Shown here: piece after piece, positions 1-5,021 of the stretch
Layout of the letters: every line of letters starts with the position of its first letter
Numbering within the stretch: position 1 is the stretch's first letter
DNA from: an uncultured Prevotella sp.
Lineage (GTDB): Bacteria; Bacteroidota; Bacteroidia; Bacteroidales; Bacteroidaceae
Length of the DNA: 5,592 nucleotides
Assembly (NCBI GenBank): GCA_946055365.1
Contig: CAMGFM010000100.1
Span: 1 to 5,592 of the forward strand
Direction: 5' to 3'
Translations under genes and position numbers: made by a program
Notes under the pieces: model-generated
Databases searched by the model: none
What the model was told of the DNA's origin: nothing
What the model saw: only the letters and a program-made list of their open reading frames with translations

Positions 1-3000
1 TTGTAACGGCGCAGTATGGATGCCTCCATCTCGTCATAGTCTCTGCCACGGAAGTAATGATAGTTGTCGCCGGCGGGGTCTGCCCATATAGAGTCCCACA
101 CGGCGGGGCTTACCTTGCCCTGTATGGCAGTGAGAAACTCCTGATAGGCCTCCCATTGCTGCTCTTCCTCGTCGGTGAGTCCGTTGAAGCCCACGTCCTG
201 TCTGGCCCTCGCTCCGGCATTGGTGGCAAAGGCATAGGTGACGGTGGCCTGATTGGGTATCTTGCCCCACTGTGTGTTGGTGAAATTGACGCTGCCGTCG
301 ACGGGCATGCCGCTCTCATAAAACTTGCGTCCGTCTCTCAGTATGTCCTCACTTACCTCTCCGAGGTTGATATAGAAGTCGCCGCCATAGTCAGACGCCA
401 CTCCCTGCTCACGTGTGTAGATGAACGGGTCGAGCATCCAGAACTCTATGTACTCAATATTGGCAGCCTCAAAGTCGTTGGTGTCGAGTTTGCGCATCAT
501 ACCGCCCCAATGGCCCGTCGGATTATTGAGCGTTCCGTCAGGATTGAGGTCAGGATTGAAGTTGTAAGGGCCTCTCTCGTTGGGGTAATAGGCGAGGTTC
601 AGCACGCTGAGTGTGGACGTAGCGCCCGTGTAGGAGCTTTGGTCGCGGTAAGGAAACAGCTCATTGACATATATCTCGCGCACGTAATGGTTGCTAAGCT
701 GGTCGAGGTCGCTCTTGATGTGTGCAGGAGTGAGTGACGAACTGCGCCTTGTGAAGAGTGGATCGATGGTGTACCACGCGAGACGCGAGCGGTTGTAGCC
801 ACTGCGGAGCGTAGTCTTGTCGCTGCTTTCGGCAAACATCGTAGGCACAGACGATATTATCCACGACGAAGGTGTGGACACATCGATGGTGTTCTTGGTG
901 TTTTCGAAATCATCGAGATAAGACGCATTGTCCTGCACGCCTCCCACCTTGCCTGCGATGAGCTGCGCAAACTCTCCTGTGAACGATATGCTCGACGGTT
1001 GCGTGAGATGCAGGAATGGTATGCGGTCGAGCATGTTTGTGAGCCACTGGCTGTTCTGCTTCCAGTTGATGTTCAGTCCCCATATAGTGTTGTTGAGCGG
1101 CTCCGAGCCCATGTTCACCTTATTGGTAAGAGCCTGTTCAGAGAGGTGCTGCACGGTACCCGACATCTGTAAAGCCTTAGAGAAGGTATATTCCCAGTTC
1201 ATTCCGAAGAGCGTCTTGCGCTGTTGCGAATAGTCGGTGTTGCTTTCGAGCGACACGTTCACCGACGTACCTGCGTCAAGGATGCTCTGATTGAGTATCG
1301 TAACCTCGCCTGCCGAATAGTCAACGCTATAATCCGTGCCTTCGGCAAGCGTTATGCCGCCCGCGGTCACCAGCACGCTTCCCCTCGGAATGTTGTATGA
1401 GCCGAGCGAGATGACATTCGCGCTGGTGCCGCGAAACTGTCCCATAAGCACATACTTGTCTTTCTCGGCTATCTGTCTTGCAATGGTTTTCGTAGAGTCA
1501 TACAGTTCTGTAAATGCATAGCCCCTTGCCCTGTCGGGCGACACGCCTTTAGACACGAGAAGCCTGTAGATGTTGCTGCCGAAAGGCTCTGCCACGGGGA
1601 AGAACACTCGTCCGTTGCTCACGGTGTAGCCCTCCACATAGTCAAAATAGCCATTGGGATGAGCCTTGCCGTTGTTGTCGAGGCGGTCTGCGCCCAGCAC
1701 CTTCACGAGAGTCATGTCCTTGACCTGCGGCTCGGGTATATAAGTAAGGTAAACGCCCGCCGTGTCGCTCTGAAACTTCACGTCAAGGCGAAACTTCTCC
1801 TTTTCCACTGACGACGCGAGGTAATATACGTTTTTCATCATGAGCCTCCAGTTGCCCTGATGAGGGTTGTTGCTGGTGTTCTTGAGCGACTTTACGAAAA
1901 GAGCCTTGTTCACATCGGTCACGTCGGCGGCAAACTCGCCCACCTGAAACGTCTGTCCGCCGTAGGTATATTCATACGCCACGGCCAGCACCTGGTCAGT
2001 TTGCAGCGTGGTCTTGAGCGACACATATCCCAGTGCGGTGTTCACGCTATATTCTGATGAAGTAAGCAGTCGCGCCTTCTCCAGTTTCTCATAGTCAGTG
2101 CCGCCCATAAATCCGGGGATAGCGTCAAGCACAGTAGAAGTATGGTCGATGTCACGCGCGGCAGCGTAAGTGCCAGTCATGGCGGCATACTCAGTGTTGG
2201 CGGCATTGGAAGGCACAGGCTGTCCAGAGGCACTCCACAGAGGATTGCTGACACGTGCGTTCTCGCCAAGGTCGGTCAGGGCGATGATGTCGCGCGTGTT
2301 GGAGGTAGTACCCGCCTTGTTGGTGACCCATATCTCCACTCTGTTGATTTTAATGCCCGACGCAATGTTGGGCAGTGTCCTCATGTTGTCGTCATAACGC
2401 TCCTGAAAGAAGTGAGAGAGGAAGAAGTGGCGGTTTTCCTCATAGTTGGCGGCATCAATCTCAAACGGCGTAAACTGCTTGCCGCCCTGCGACGACACGC
2501 TCTTTGTGGCAGACTTTTTCTGCGATGCCACCAGCTGCAGCTTGAGCCTGCCAAACTGCAAGTCGGTGCGCAGTCCGAACAACGACGACGCGCCCTTTAC
2601 GAGCGACGAGTTGGAGGGAAACGACACGTTGCCAGCCTCTACGAGCTTGACAATCTCGTCTTCCTTGCCGTCATATTTGAGCTTTAGGCTCTGCGCGTCA
2701 AAGTCAAACGTTGCGTCAGTGTTGTAGTTGAGGTTCATATTGACCTTGTCGCCCACCTTGCCGTTGACACTGAGATTGATTCTCTCGTCAAAATTCATTG
2801 TCGTAGTGCGCCTGTTGCGTATGGGCAGTGAGGGGTTCTCGATGTTTTTCATCGTCGCACCAAACTTCAGCTCCGCCGTTCCCTGCGTCTTGATGCGCAC
2901 GCCGCCGGGTCCAAATATTTTCTCTGCAGGGCCCAGCTCAAAGTGCATGTCGGTAAAGTCAAACCTATCCTTGCCCTTTGCCTGAAATATCTCGTCGTTT

Positions 3001-3578
3001 TTCTGCCTGAAGAAACTGCCAAACAGTTTTTTCTCGCTCCATTTCATATACTCCTCACACGTCATCATGACAGGTGTGTATATGTAAGTGTCGCCCATCT
3101 TCGCGCCGAAGACATAGCTGTCGAGCGAGTCGTTGTAAGTCACGTCCTGCCGGAGGTTTTCTGGCATATTGAGGTCGGCAGGGCCGCGGTCGAGATCGCT
3201 TATCTCCACTGCCTGCGTGCGCTGTATCTTCCAGCGCGGGTTGAGCAGCGAGTCGGGAATGTCCTCGTCCTCTATCTCCACCTGCCTTTTCACCACGAGC
3301 GTGTCGCCCTCTGCGGGAGCCACCTCGGCAGTGTCCTGCATGGCCTGCCAGTTGGGGCGCAGCAAGTCGCGTCCCGGCACGGCTGGCGGCGGCACGTTTG
3401 CTCCCTGCGGCCTTGCCTGCTGCAACGGACGTGCAGGCGGCAGTTGTGTCACGGCTCGCGTGATGGCAAAACAAGCCAGTGCCGACATCATAAGCGCGAC
3501 AACGGCAAGCCTTGCGCCCGATACGGCGCACAAGACACGAGTCAGGAAGTGATGAAATATGTCTTTATACTTTCTCAA
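1..3578 (-). CDS. sprA: SprA/Sov-type T9SS outer-membrane translocon, N-terminal half (3' end outside window)
   Basis: SprA (Sov in Porphyromonas) is the giant outer-membrane beta-barrel through which type IX secretion substrates leave the periplasm. One frame stays open for 1192 codons to the window edge, about half of the usual 2300-2500 residues. Residues 1-38 look like a Sec signal peptide (basic RKYK start, hydrophobic core about 24-38 ending ALACFA). A Pro/Gln-rich linker follows (about 46-70), then an acidic stretch. Family-typical blocks include FGPGGVRIKTQG (222-233), NMNLNYNTDATFDFD (from 280), VEIWVTNK (414-421), SLGSYNIPRGSV (from 724), SFTGEFAQLIAG (from 865), EYIEFWMLDPF (1042-1052) and DNYHYFRGRDYDE (from 1171). 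The two-part pattern fits repeated SprA_N domains. TTG at 3578-3576 is the preferred start: it is the first TTG after an in-frame TGA (3590-3588), and the first ATG (3491) would remove the basic part of the signal peptide. A second TTG at 3533 is possible. The gene lies 234 bases downstream of ruvA on the same strand. No frameshift was seen. Confidence 0.96.
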   Translation of the reverse strand, partial: MRKYKDIFHHFLTRVLCAVSGARLAVVALMMSALACFAITRAVTQLPPARPLQQARPQGANVPPPAVPGRDLLRPNWQAMQDTAEVAPAEGDTLVVKRQVEIEDEDIPDSLLNPRWKIQRTQAVEISDLDRGPADLNMPENLRQDVTYNDSLDSYVFGAKMGDTYIYTPVMMTCEEYMKWSEKKLFGSFFRQKNDEIFQAKGKDRFDFTDMHFELGPAEKIFGPGGVRIKTQGTAELKFGATMKNIENPSLPIRNRRTTTMNFDERINLSVNGKVGDKVNMNLNYNTDATFDFDAQSLKLKYDGKEDEIVKLVEAGNVSFPSNSSLVKGASSLFGLRTDLQFGRLKLQLVASQKKSATKSVSSQGGKQFTPFEIDAANYEENRHFFLSHFFQERYDDNMRTLPNIASGIKINRVEIWVTNKAGTTSNTRDIIALTDLGENARVSNPLWSASGQPVPSNAANTEYAAMTGTYAAARDIDHTSTVLDAIPGFMGGTDYEKLEKARLLTSSEYSVNTALGYVSLKTTLQTDQVLAVAYEYTYGGQTFQVGEFAADVTDVNKALFVKSLKNTSNNPHQGNWRLMMKNVYYLASSVEKEKFRLDVKFQSDTAGVYLTYIPEPQVKDMTLVKVLGADRLDNNGKAHPNGYFDYVEGYTVSNGRVFFPVAEPFGSNIYRLLVSKGVSPDRARGYAFTELYDSTKTIARQIAEKDKYVLMGQFRGTSANVISLGSYNIPRGSVLVTAGGITLAEGTDYSVDYSAGEVTILNQSILDAGTSVNVSLESNTDYSQQRKTLFGMNWEYTFSKALQMSGTVQHLSEQALTNKVNMGSEPLNNTIWGLNINWKQNSQWLTNMLDRIPFLHLTQPSSISFTGEFAQLIAGKVGGVQDNASYLDDFENTKNTIDVSTPSSWIISSVPTMFAESSDKTTLRSGYNRSRLAWYTIDPLFTRRSSSLTPAHIKSDLDQLSNHYVREIYVNELFPYRDQSSYTGATSTLSVLNLAYYPNERGPYNFNPDLNPDGTLNNPTGHWGGMMRKLDTNDFEAANIEYIEFWMLDPFIYTREQGVASDYGGDFYINLGEVSEDILRDGRKFYESGMPVDGSVNFTNTQWGKIPNQATVTYAFATNAGARARQDVGFNGLTDEEEQQWEAYQEFLTAIQGKVSPAVWDSIWADPAGDNYHYFRGRDYDEMEASILRRY

Positions 3579-3640
3579 AATAGTATGTCAGGGATGCTCT
3601 ATTATGATTTCACGATTTTGCTGTTGTCATCACGGGCGAG

Positions 3641-3681
3641 TGTGGCAATGTCCTTGGCGGAGTGACAACGCACTTGCCACA
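3641..3681. repeat. 8-bp perfect inverted repeat TGTGGCAA/TTGCCACA
   Basis: The arms at 3641-3648 and 3674-3681 are exact reverse complements, separated by 25 bases. The right arm is also part of the first 16-base direct repeat. No T run follows on either strand, so it does not look like an intrinsic terminator. It could be a regulatory hairpin in the ruvA-sprA transcript, a protein-binding site, or a product of the biased base composition. Confidence 0.45.
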
Positions 3682-3709
3682 TGCGTCATCTGCCTTGCCA
3701 CGTGCGTCA
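3673..3709. repeat. Two 16-bp direct repeats, 21-bp period (CTTGCCACRTGCGTCA)
   Basis: Copies lie at 3673-3688 and 3694-3709 and match at 15 of 16 positions (A versus G in the middle). Their starts are 21 bases apart, which is two turns of B-DNA, so both copies face the same side of the helix. A looser third copy (TGCACGTGTCA) ends at 3729, about 20 bases further on. The spacing suggests paired binding sites for a regulator acting on sprA. Random duplication in a low-complexity spacer is the alternative. Confidence 0.55.
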
Positions 3710-3812
3710 CAGCCACTATGCACGTGTCATTCACCTACTTTTCACTTACAGTAATGAGTCCGTGCATGTCACACACCCATGCTATCGGCACGCCTATGCC
3801 GTCGCCACCCTT

Positions 3813-4427
3813 TTATTTTATCTGCTTGAGGGCGAGCTTCACCACCTGTCCTACAGGCAGCGACGGGTCTTCGGCAAGTATTGCGCCCACTACCTTAGCC
3901 GAAGGTGCCGGTGCAAAGCCCAGCATTGCGAGCGCGGCCACAGCCTCATCGCGCACTCCGTTGTCCACGACGGACATTACGTCCGCGCCTGCCGACGCTT
4001 GCGGTGCCATGCCTGCCGACTCTATTTTGTCCTTGAGGTCTATGATGATGCGCTGCGCCGTCTTCAGGCCTATGCCCTTGACCCCTTTCAGCAGCCTCTC
4101 GTTGCCCGTGGATATGGCGTCACACAGCTCGGCAGGCGTAGACGACGACAATATCATGCGCGCGGTGTTCGCCCCAACGCCCGACACGCCTATCAGCAGT
4201 CGGTACAGCACACGTTCCTGCTGCGTGGCAAACCCATATAACGTGTAGGAGTCGTCACGGCCTCCTGCCACGAGATTTTCGTGTACATACAGTTTCACCT
4301 CACTCTTGCCCTGTATGGCAGAGTAGGTGTTGAGTGAGATGTTAAGCGCGTAGCCCACGCCATAAGCCTCCACCACAGCCTGCGTGGGAGTCAGCTCGGC
4401 GAGCGTTCCTTTTATATAGTCTATCAT
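3813..4427 (-). CDS. ruvA: Holliday junction branch migration complex subunit RuvA
   Basis: RuvA binds four-way Holliday junctions as a tetramer and loads the RuvB ATPase rings that drive branch migration before RuvC cleavage; it is cytoplasmic. The 204-residue length is typical. Residues 1-65 form the OB-fold domain, starting MIDYIKGTL as expected. The acidic pin that holds the junction open appears as R57-D58-D59, matching the RED of E. coli. Two helix-hairpin-helix motifs follow: LIGVSGVGANTA (78-89) and LKGVKGIGLKTAQRI (113-127). The C-terminal RuvB-binding domain carries RDEAVAALAMLGF and ends KLALKQIK. ATG at 4427 is preferred although the frame stays open upstream to an ATG at 4658, because the upstream residues resemble nothing in RuvA. 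No Shine-Dalgarno sequence is seen. A weak -7-like TGTCTTTG lies at 4503-4496. sprA follows on the same strand. Confidence 0.98.
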   Translation of the reverse strand: MIDYIKGTLAELTPTQAVVEAYGVGYALNISLNTYSAIQGKSEVKLYVHENLVAGGRDDSYTLYGFATQQERVLYRLLIGVSGVGANTARMILSSSTPAELCDAISTGNERLLKGVKGIGLKTAQRIIIDLKDKIESAGMAPQASAGADVMSVVDNGVRDEAVAALAMLGFAPAPSAKVVGAILAEDPSLPVGQVVKLALKQIK

Positions 4428-4535
4428 AATGGTTGTCTGTATATGTGTGAGACAGCGACACAAGCCGCCTCGACTCCTTACAAAGAGGCACAAGGCAAAG
4501 ACACTGCCGCCATCGTTAATCGCATAAGTCATGAT

Positions 4536-4563
4536 GCCACATCCGCCATTGCGCATGTGTGGC
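4536..4563. repeat. Inverted repeat GCCACA/TGTGGC
   Basis: Six-base perfect arms at 4536-4541 and 4558-4563 flank a 16-base loop. A T4542-G4557 wobble could add one pair if transcribed rightward. It is the leftmost of several GCCAC/GTGGC inverted repeats in this intergenic region. It is weak alone and notable mainly because of the others. Confidence 0.35.
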
Positions 4564-4595
4564 TTAAGAAATAACGCTGCACGACACTGTTTTAT

Positions 4596-4630
4596 TGTGC
4601 CGTGACACATGATTTTTTTCGTGTGGCACA
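4596..4630. repeat. Hairpin A: TGTGCC-ACAC paired with GTGTGGCACA
   Basis: The left arm is TGTGCC (4596-4601) plus ACAC (4605-4608), interrupted by a 3-base bulge (GTG). It pairs with GTGTGGCACA at 4621-4630, giving ten base pairs around a 12-base T-rich loop. There is no T run after the stem on either strand, so a terminator is unlikely. Its right arm overlaps the left arm of the next hairpin (4623-4651), so the two cannot form together in one RNA. Confidence 0.45.
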
Positions 4631-4651
4631 TGCCGCATGGCGTGTCGCCAC
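4623..4651. repeat. Hairpin B: 12-bp stem with GCAT tetraloop
   Basis: GTGGC-ACATGCC (4623-4634) pairs with GGCGTGT (4639-4645) and GCCAC (4647-4651). The loop is GCAT and there is a single bulged C at 4646. One pair is U-G if the RNA is read rightward and A-C if read leftward, so the fold favours plus-strand RNA. This is the strongest local hairpin I can find in the window. It competes with hairpin A for bases 4623-4630. Confidence 0.5.
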
Positions 4652-4666
4652 CCGCCACCTGCCACC
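4646..4666. repeat. Three tandem heptamers YGCCACC
   Basis: Three 7-base units stand head to tail: CGCCACC (4646-4652), CGCCACC (4653-4659) and TGCCACC (4660-4666). The first overlaps the 3' arm of hairpin B. Short tandem units can expand or contract by slippage, but with three copies no function can be assigned. Confidence 0.5.
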
Positions 4667-4678
4667 TCTCCCGACGGC

Positions 4679-4732
4679 AAGTGGCACTTCAGGAAATTAT
4701 AGTGGCTCTTTGCACATGCCAAAATGCCACTT
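4679..4732. repeat. 8-bp perfect inverted repeat AAGTGGCA/TGCCACTT
   Basis: The arms at 4679-4686 and 4725-4732 are exact reverse complements, 38 bases apart. They enclose a smaller TGGC/GCCA pair (4703-4706 and 4718-4721) and the first copy of the 18-base direct repeat. This extends the nest of GCCAC-based symmetry from the left part of the region. Confidence 0.4.
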
Positions 4733-4765
4733 TTCACACGCAAAAGAGGCTCTTTACACATGCCA
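4704..4765. repeat. 18-bp direct repeat GGCTCTTTRCACATGCCA, 44-bp period
   Basis: Copies lie at 4704-4721 and 4748-4765 and match at 17 of 18 positions. A partial third copy, CTTTGCACAT, is at 4861-4870. The 44-base offset is close to four helical turns. All copies have the same orientation. They could be binding sites or the trace of a local duplication. They lack the TA needed to make their TTTG a standard -7 promoter box. Confidence 0.6.
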
Positions 4766-4914
4766 CAGCGTCACTCTGCCATGCGCATAGCCATCACTAC
4801 GCCACATCGGCAACGCACCATGCCCTGCCCCTACATGCCTGTCCACCTGCCGCACATGCCCTTTGCACATCCCTGCATTGTTTGTCACGGGTACTGTATG
4901 CCTTAGCAAAAAAA

Positions 4915-4957
4915 CATAAAAAGGCTGCCCTGCCACACGGTTTTTTCGCCTTTTATG
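4915..4957. repeat. Imperfect inverted repeat CATAAAAAGGC/GCCTTTTATG
   Basis: The arms at 4915-4925 and 4948-4957 pair over ten positions with one bulged A, around a 22-base loop containing a T6 run (4941-4946). The left arm follows a run of seven A residues. Read leftward, the stem ends in TTTTTATG followed by seven T, which resembles a weak terminator, but no known leftward gene lies upstream of it. It ends just before the TAACTTTG box, so it may instead be the AT-rich upstream part of that promoter. Confidence 0.35.
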
Positions 4958-4959
4958 AG

Positions 4960-4967
4960 TAACTTTG
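4960..4967 (+). promoter_or_regulatory. Bacteroidota-type -7 box (TAACTTTG) for the FMN-binding gene
   Basis: TAACTTTG matches the Bacteroidota sigma-70 -7 consensus TAnnTTTG exactly and continues into the frequently seen TTTGCA. It is the only exact plus-strand match I found in the intergenic region. Transcription would begin near 4974, giving a leader of about 48 bases before the ATG at 5022. A clear -33 TTTG is missing; only a T6 run at 4941-4946 lies near, and it sits too close. Confidence 0.6.
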
Positions 4968-4980
4968 CATTAATTGCAAA
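4964..4980. promoter_or_regulatory. Palindrome TTTGCA-TTAAT-TGCAAA overlapping the -7 box
   Basis: Perfect 6-base arms (4964-4969 and 4975-4980) flank an AT-only 5-base centre. The left arm includes the TTTG of the -7 box, and the right arm lies at or just past the expected transcription start. This is where a repressor operator would block initiation. On the minus strand the right arm gives CATGTTTG, one mismatch from TAnnTTTG, so a weak leftward promoter is an alternative. The left arm alone could simply be the usual TTTGCA extension. Confidence 0.4.
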
Positions 4981-4983
4981 CAT

Positions 4984-5004
4984 GTGACACAACACGGCTG
5001 TCAC
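4984..5004. promoter_or_regulatory. Leader inverted repeat GTGACA-N9-TGTCAC
   Basis: Perfect 6-base arms at 4984-4989 and 4999-5004 lie in the predicted 5' leader, ending 17 bases before the FMN-gene ATG. They could form an RNA hairpin near the ribosome entry region or serve as a second operator. The outer bases recall a Crp-type TGTGA/TCACA site, but the spacing is far too long for one. GTGACA/TGTCAC words also occur in the ruvA-sprA spacer. Confidence 0.35.
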
Positions 5005-5021
5005 CAATCCACATTATACGC

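Larger units (their letters stand above)
3579..3812. other. ruvA-sprA spacer, no gene seen
   Basis: This 234-base spacer separates the ruvA stop from the proposed sprA TTG start. It codes for nothing convincing on either strand. A 10-codon ATG frame on the minus strand (reading MHGLITVSEK) has no supporting context. No perfect TAnnTTTG promoter box reads toward sprA; just before the start codon, TATTTTG is one base short of it. No T-tracted hairpin terminator follows ruvA. Co-transcription of ruvA and sprA is therefore possible but not shown. The spacer contains the direct repeats and the inverted repeat listed separately, plus further TGTCAC-like words around 3724-3729 and 3767-3772. Confidence 0.6.
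4627..4860 (+). repeat. Four exact CACATGCC copies within 234 bp
   Basis: CACATGCC occurs at 4627-4634, 4713-4720, 4757-4764 and 4853-4860, all on the plus strand, with a near copy (TACATGCC) at 4832-4839. Two of the four belong to the 18-base direct repeat and one forms part of the hairpin B stem. An eight-base word recurring this often in so little sequence is well above a simple random expectation, although the local composition is biased. Confidence 0.5.
4428..5021. other. 594-bp divergent intergenic region, repeat- and hairpin-rich
   Basis: This region lies between the divergent ruvA and FMN-binding genes. I see no tRNA, rRNA or recognised ncRNA, and no convincing protein gene. A plus-strand frame at 4609-4962 is open for 117 codons, but its His/Cys/Ala/Pro-rich translation reflects repeated CAC, TGC and GCC words. 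The left part (4536-4732) carries inverted repeats built on GCCAC/GTGGC, the middle (4704-4870) direct repeats containing CACATGCC, and the right end (4915-5004) an AT-rich promoter zone. A weak ruvA promoter candidate is TGTCTTTG (minus strand, 4503-4496), one mismatch from TAnnTTTG and without an evident -33 box. Confidence 0.6.

Noticed and set aside
57..737. Long plus-strand frames opposite sprA (for example 57-737, 2142-2687 and 2943-3665)
   Set aside because: They are antisense shadows of the intact sprA frame, which shows conserved SprA blocks through the same bases.
3468..3482. Possible lipoprotein signal (ALAC) at the SprA N-terminus
   Set aside because: The residues before Cys36 are A-L-A, not the L-A/S-G/A order of a lipobox. 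SprA proteins are barrels exported with ordinary signal peptides.
3574..3584. TATTTTG just before the sprA start as a promoter
   Set aside because: It is one base shorter than TAnnTTTG, overlaps the TTG start codon, and would begin transcription inside the signal-peptide codons.
3559..4248. Plus-strand frames opposite ruvA and its downstream spacer
   Set aside because: They read antisense to the recognisable RuvA helix-hairpin-helix and C-terminal domains, and their translations are Cys/Ser/His-rich without family features.
4428..4658. N-terminal extension of ruvA to the ATG at 4658
   Set aside because: RuvA proteins begin at the MIxYIKG block, which starts exactly at 4427. The 77 extra residues have no RuvA similarity and overlap the hairpin region.
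4627..4870. CRISPR-like array from the repeated CACATGCC and 18-bp words
   Set aside because: The repeats are too short and too few, the spacing is irregular (86, 44 and 96 bases between starts), and no cas gene is present.
4609..4962. Plus-strand 117-codon open frame with a His/Cys-rich translation
   Set aside because: The residues follow directly from repeated CAC, TGC and GCC words. There is no domain, no promoter at its start, and hairpins and direct repeats run through it. It is most likely chance openness in biased intergenic DNA.
4984..5004. Crp-type operator reading TGTGA...TCACC
   Set aside because: The half-sites are separated by 13 bases rather than 6, so it does not fit a Crp/Fnr-family site.
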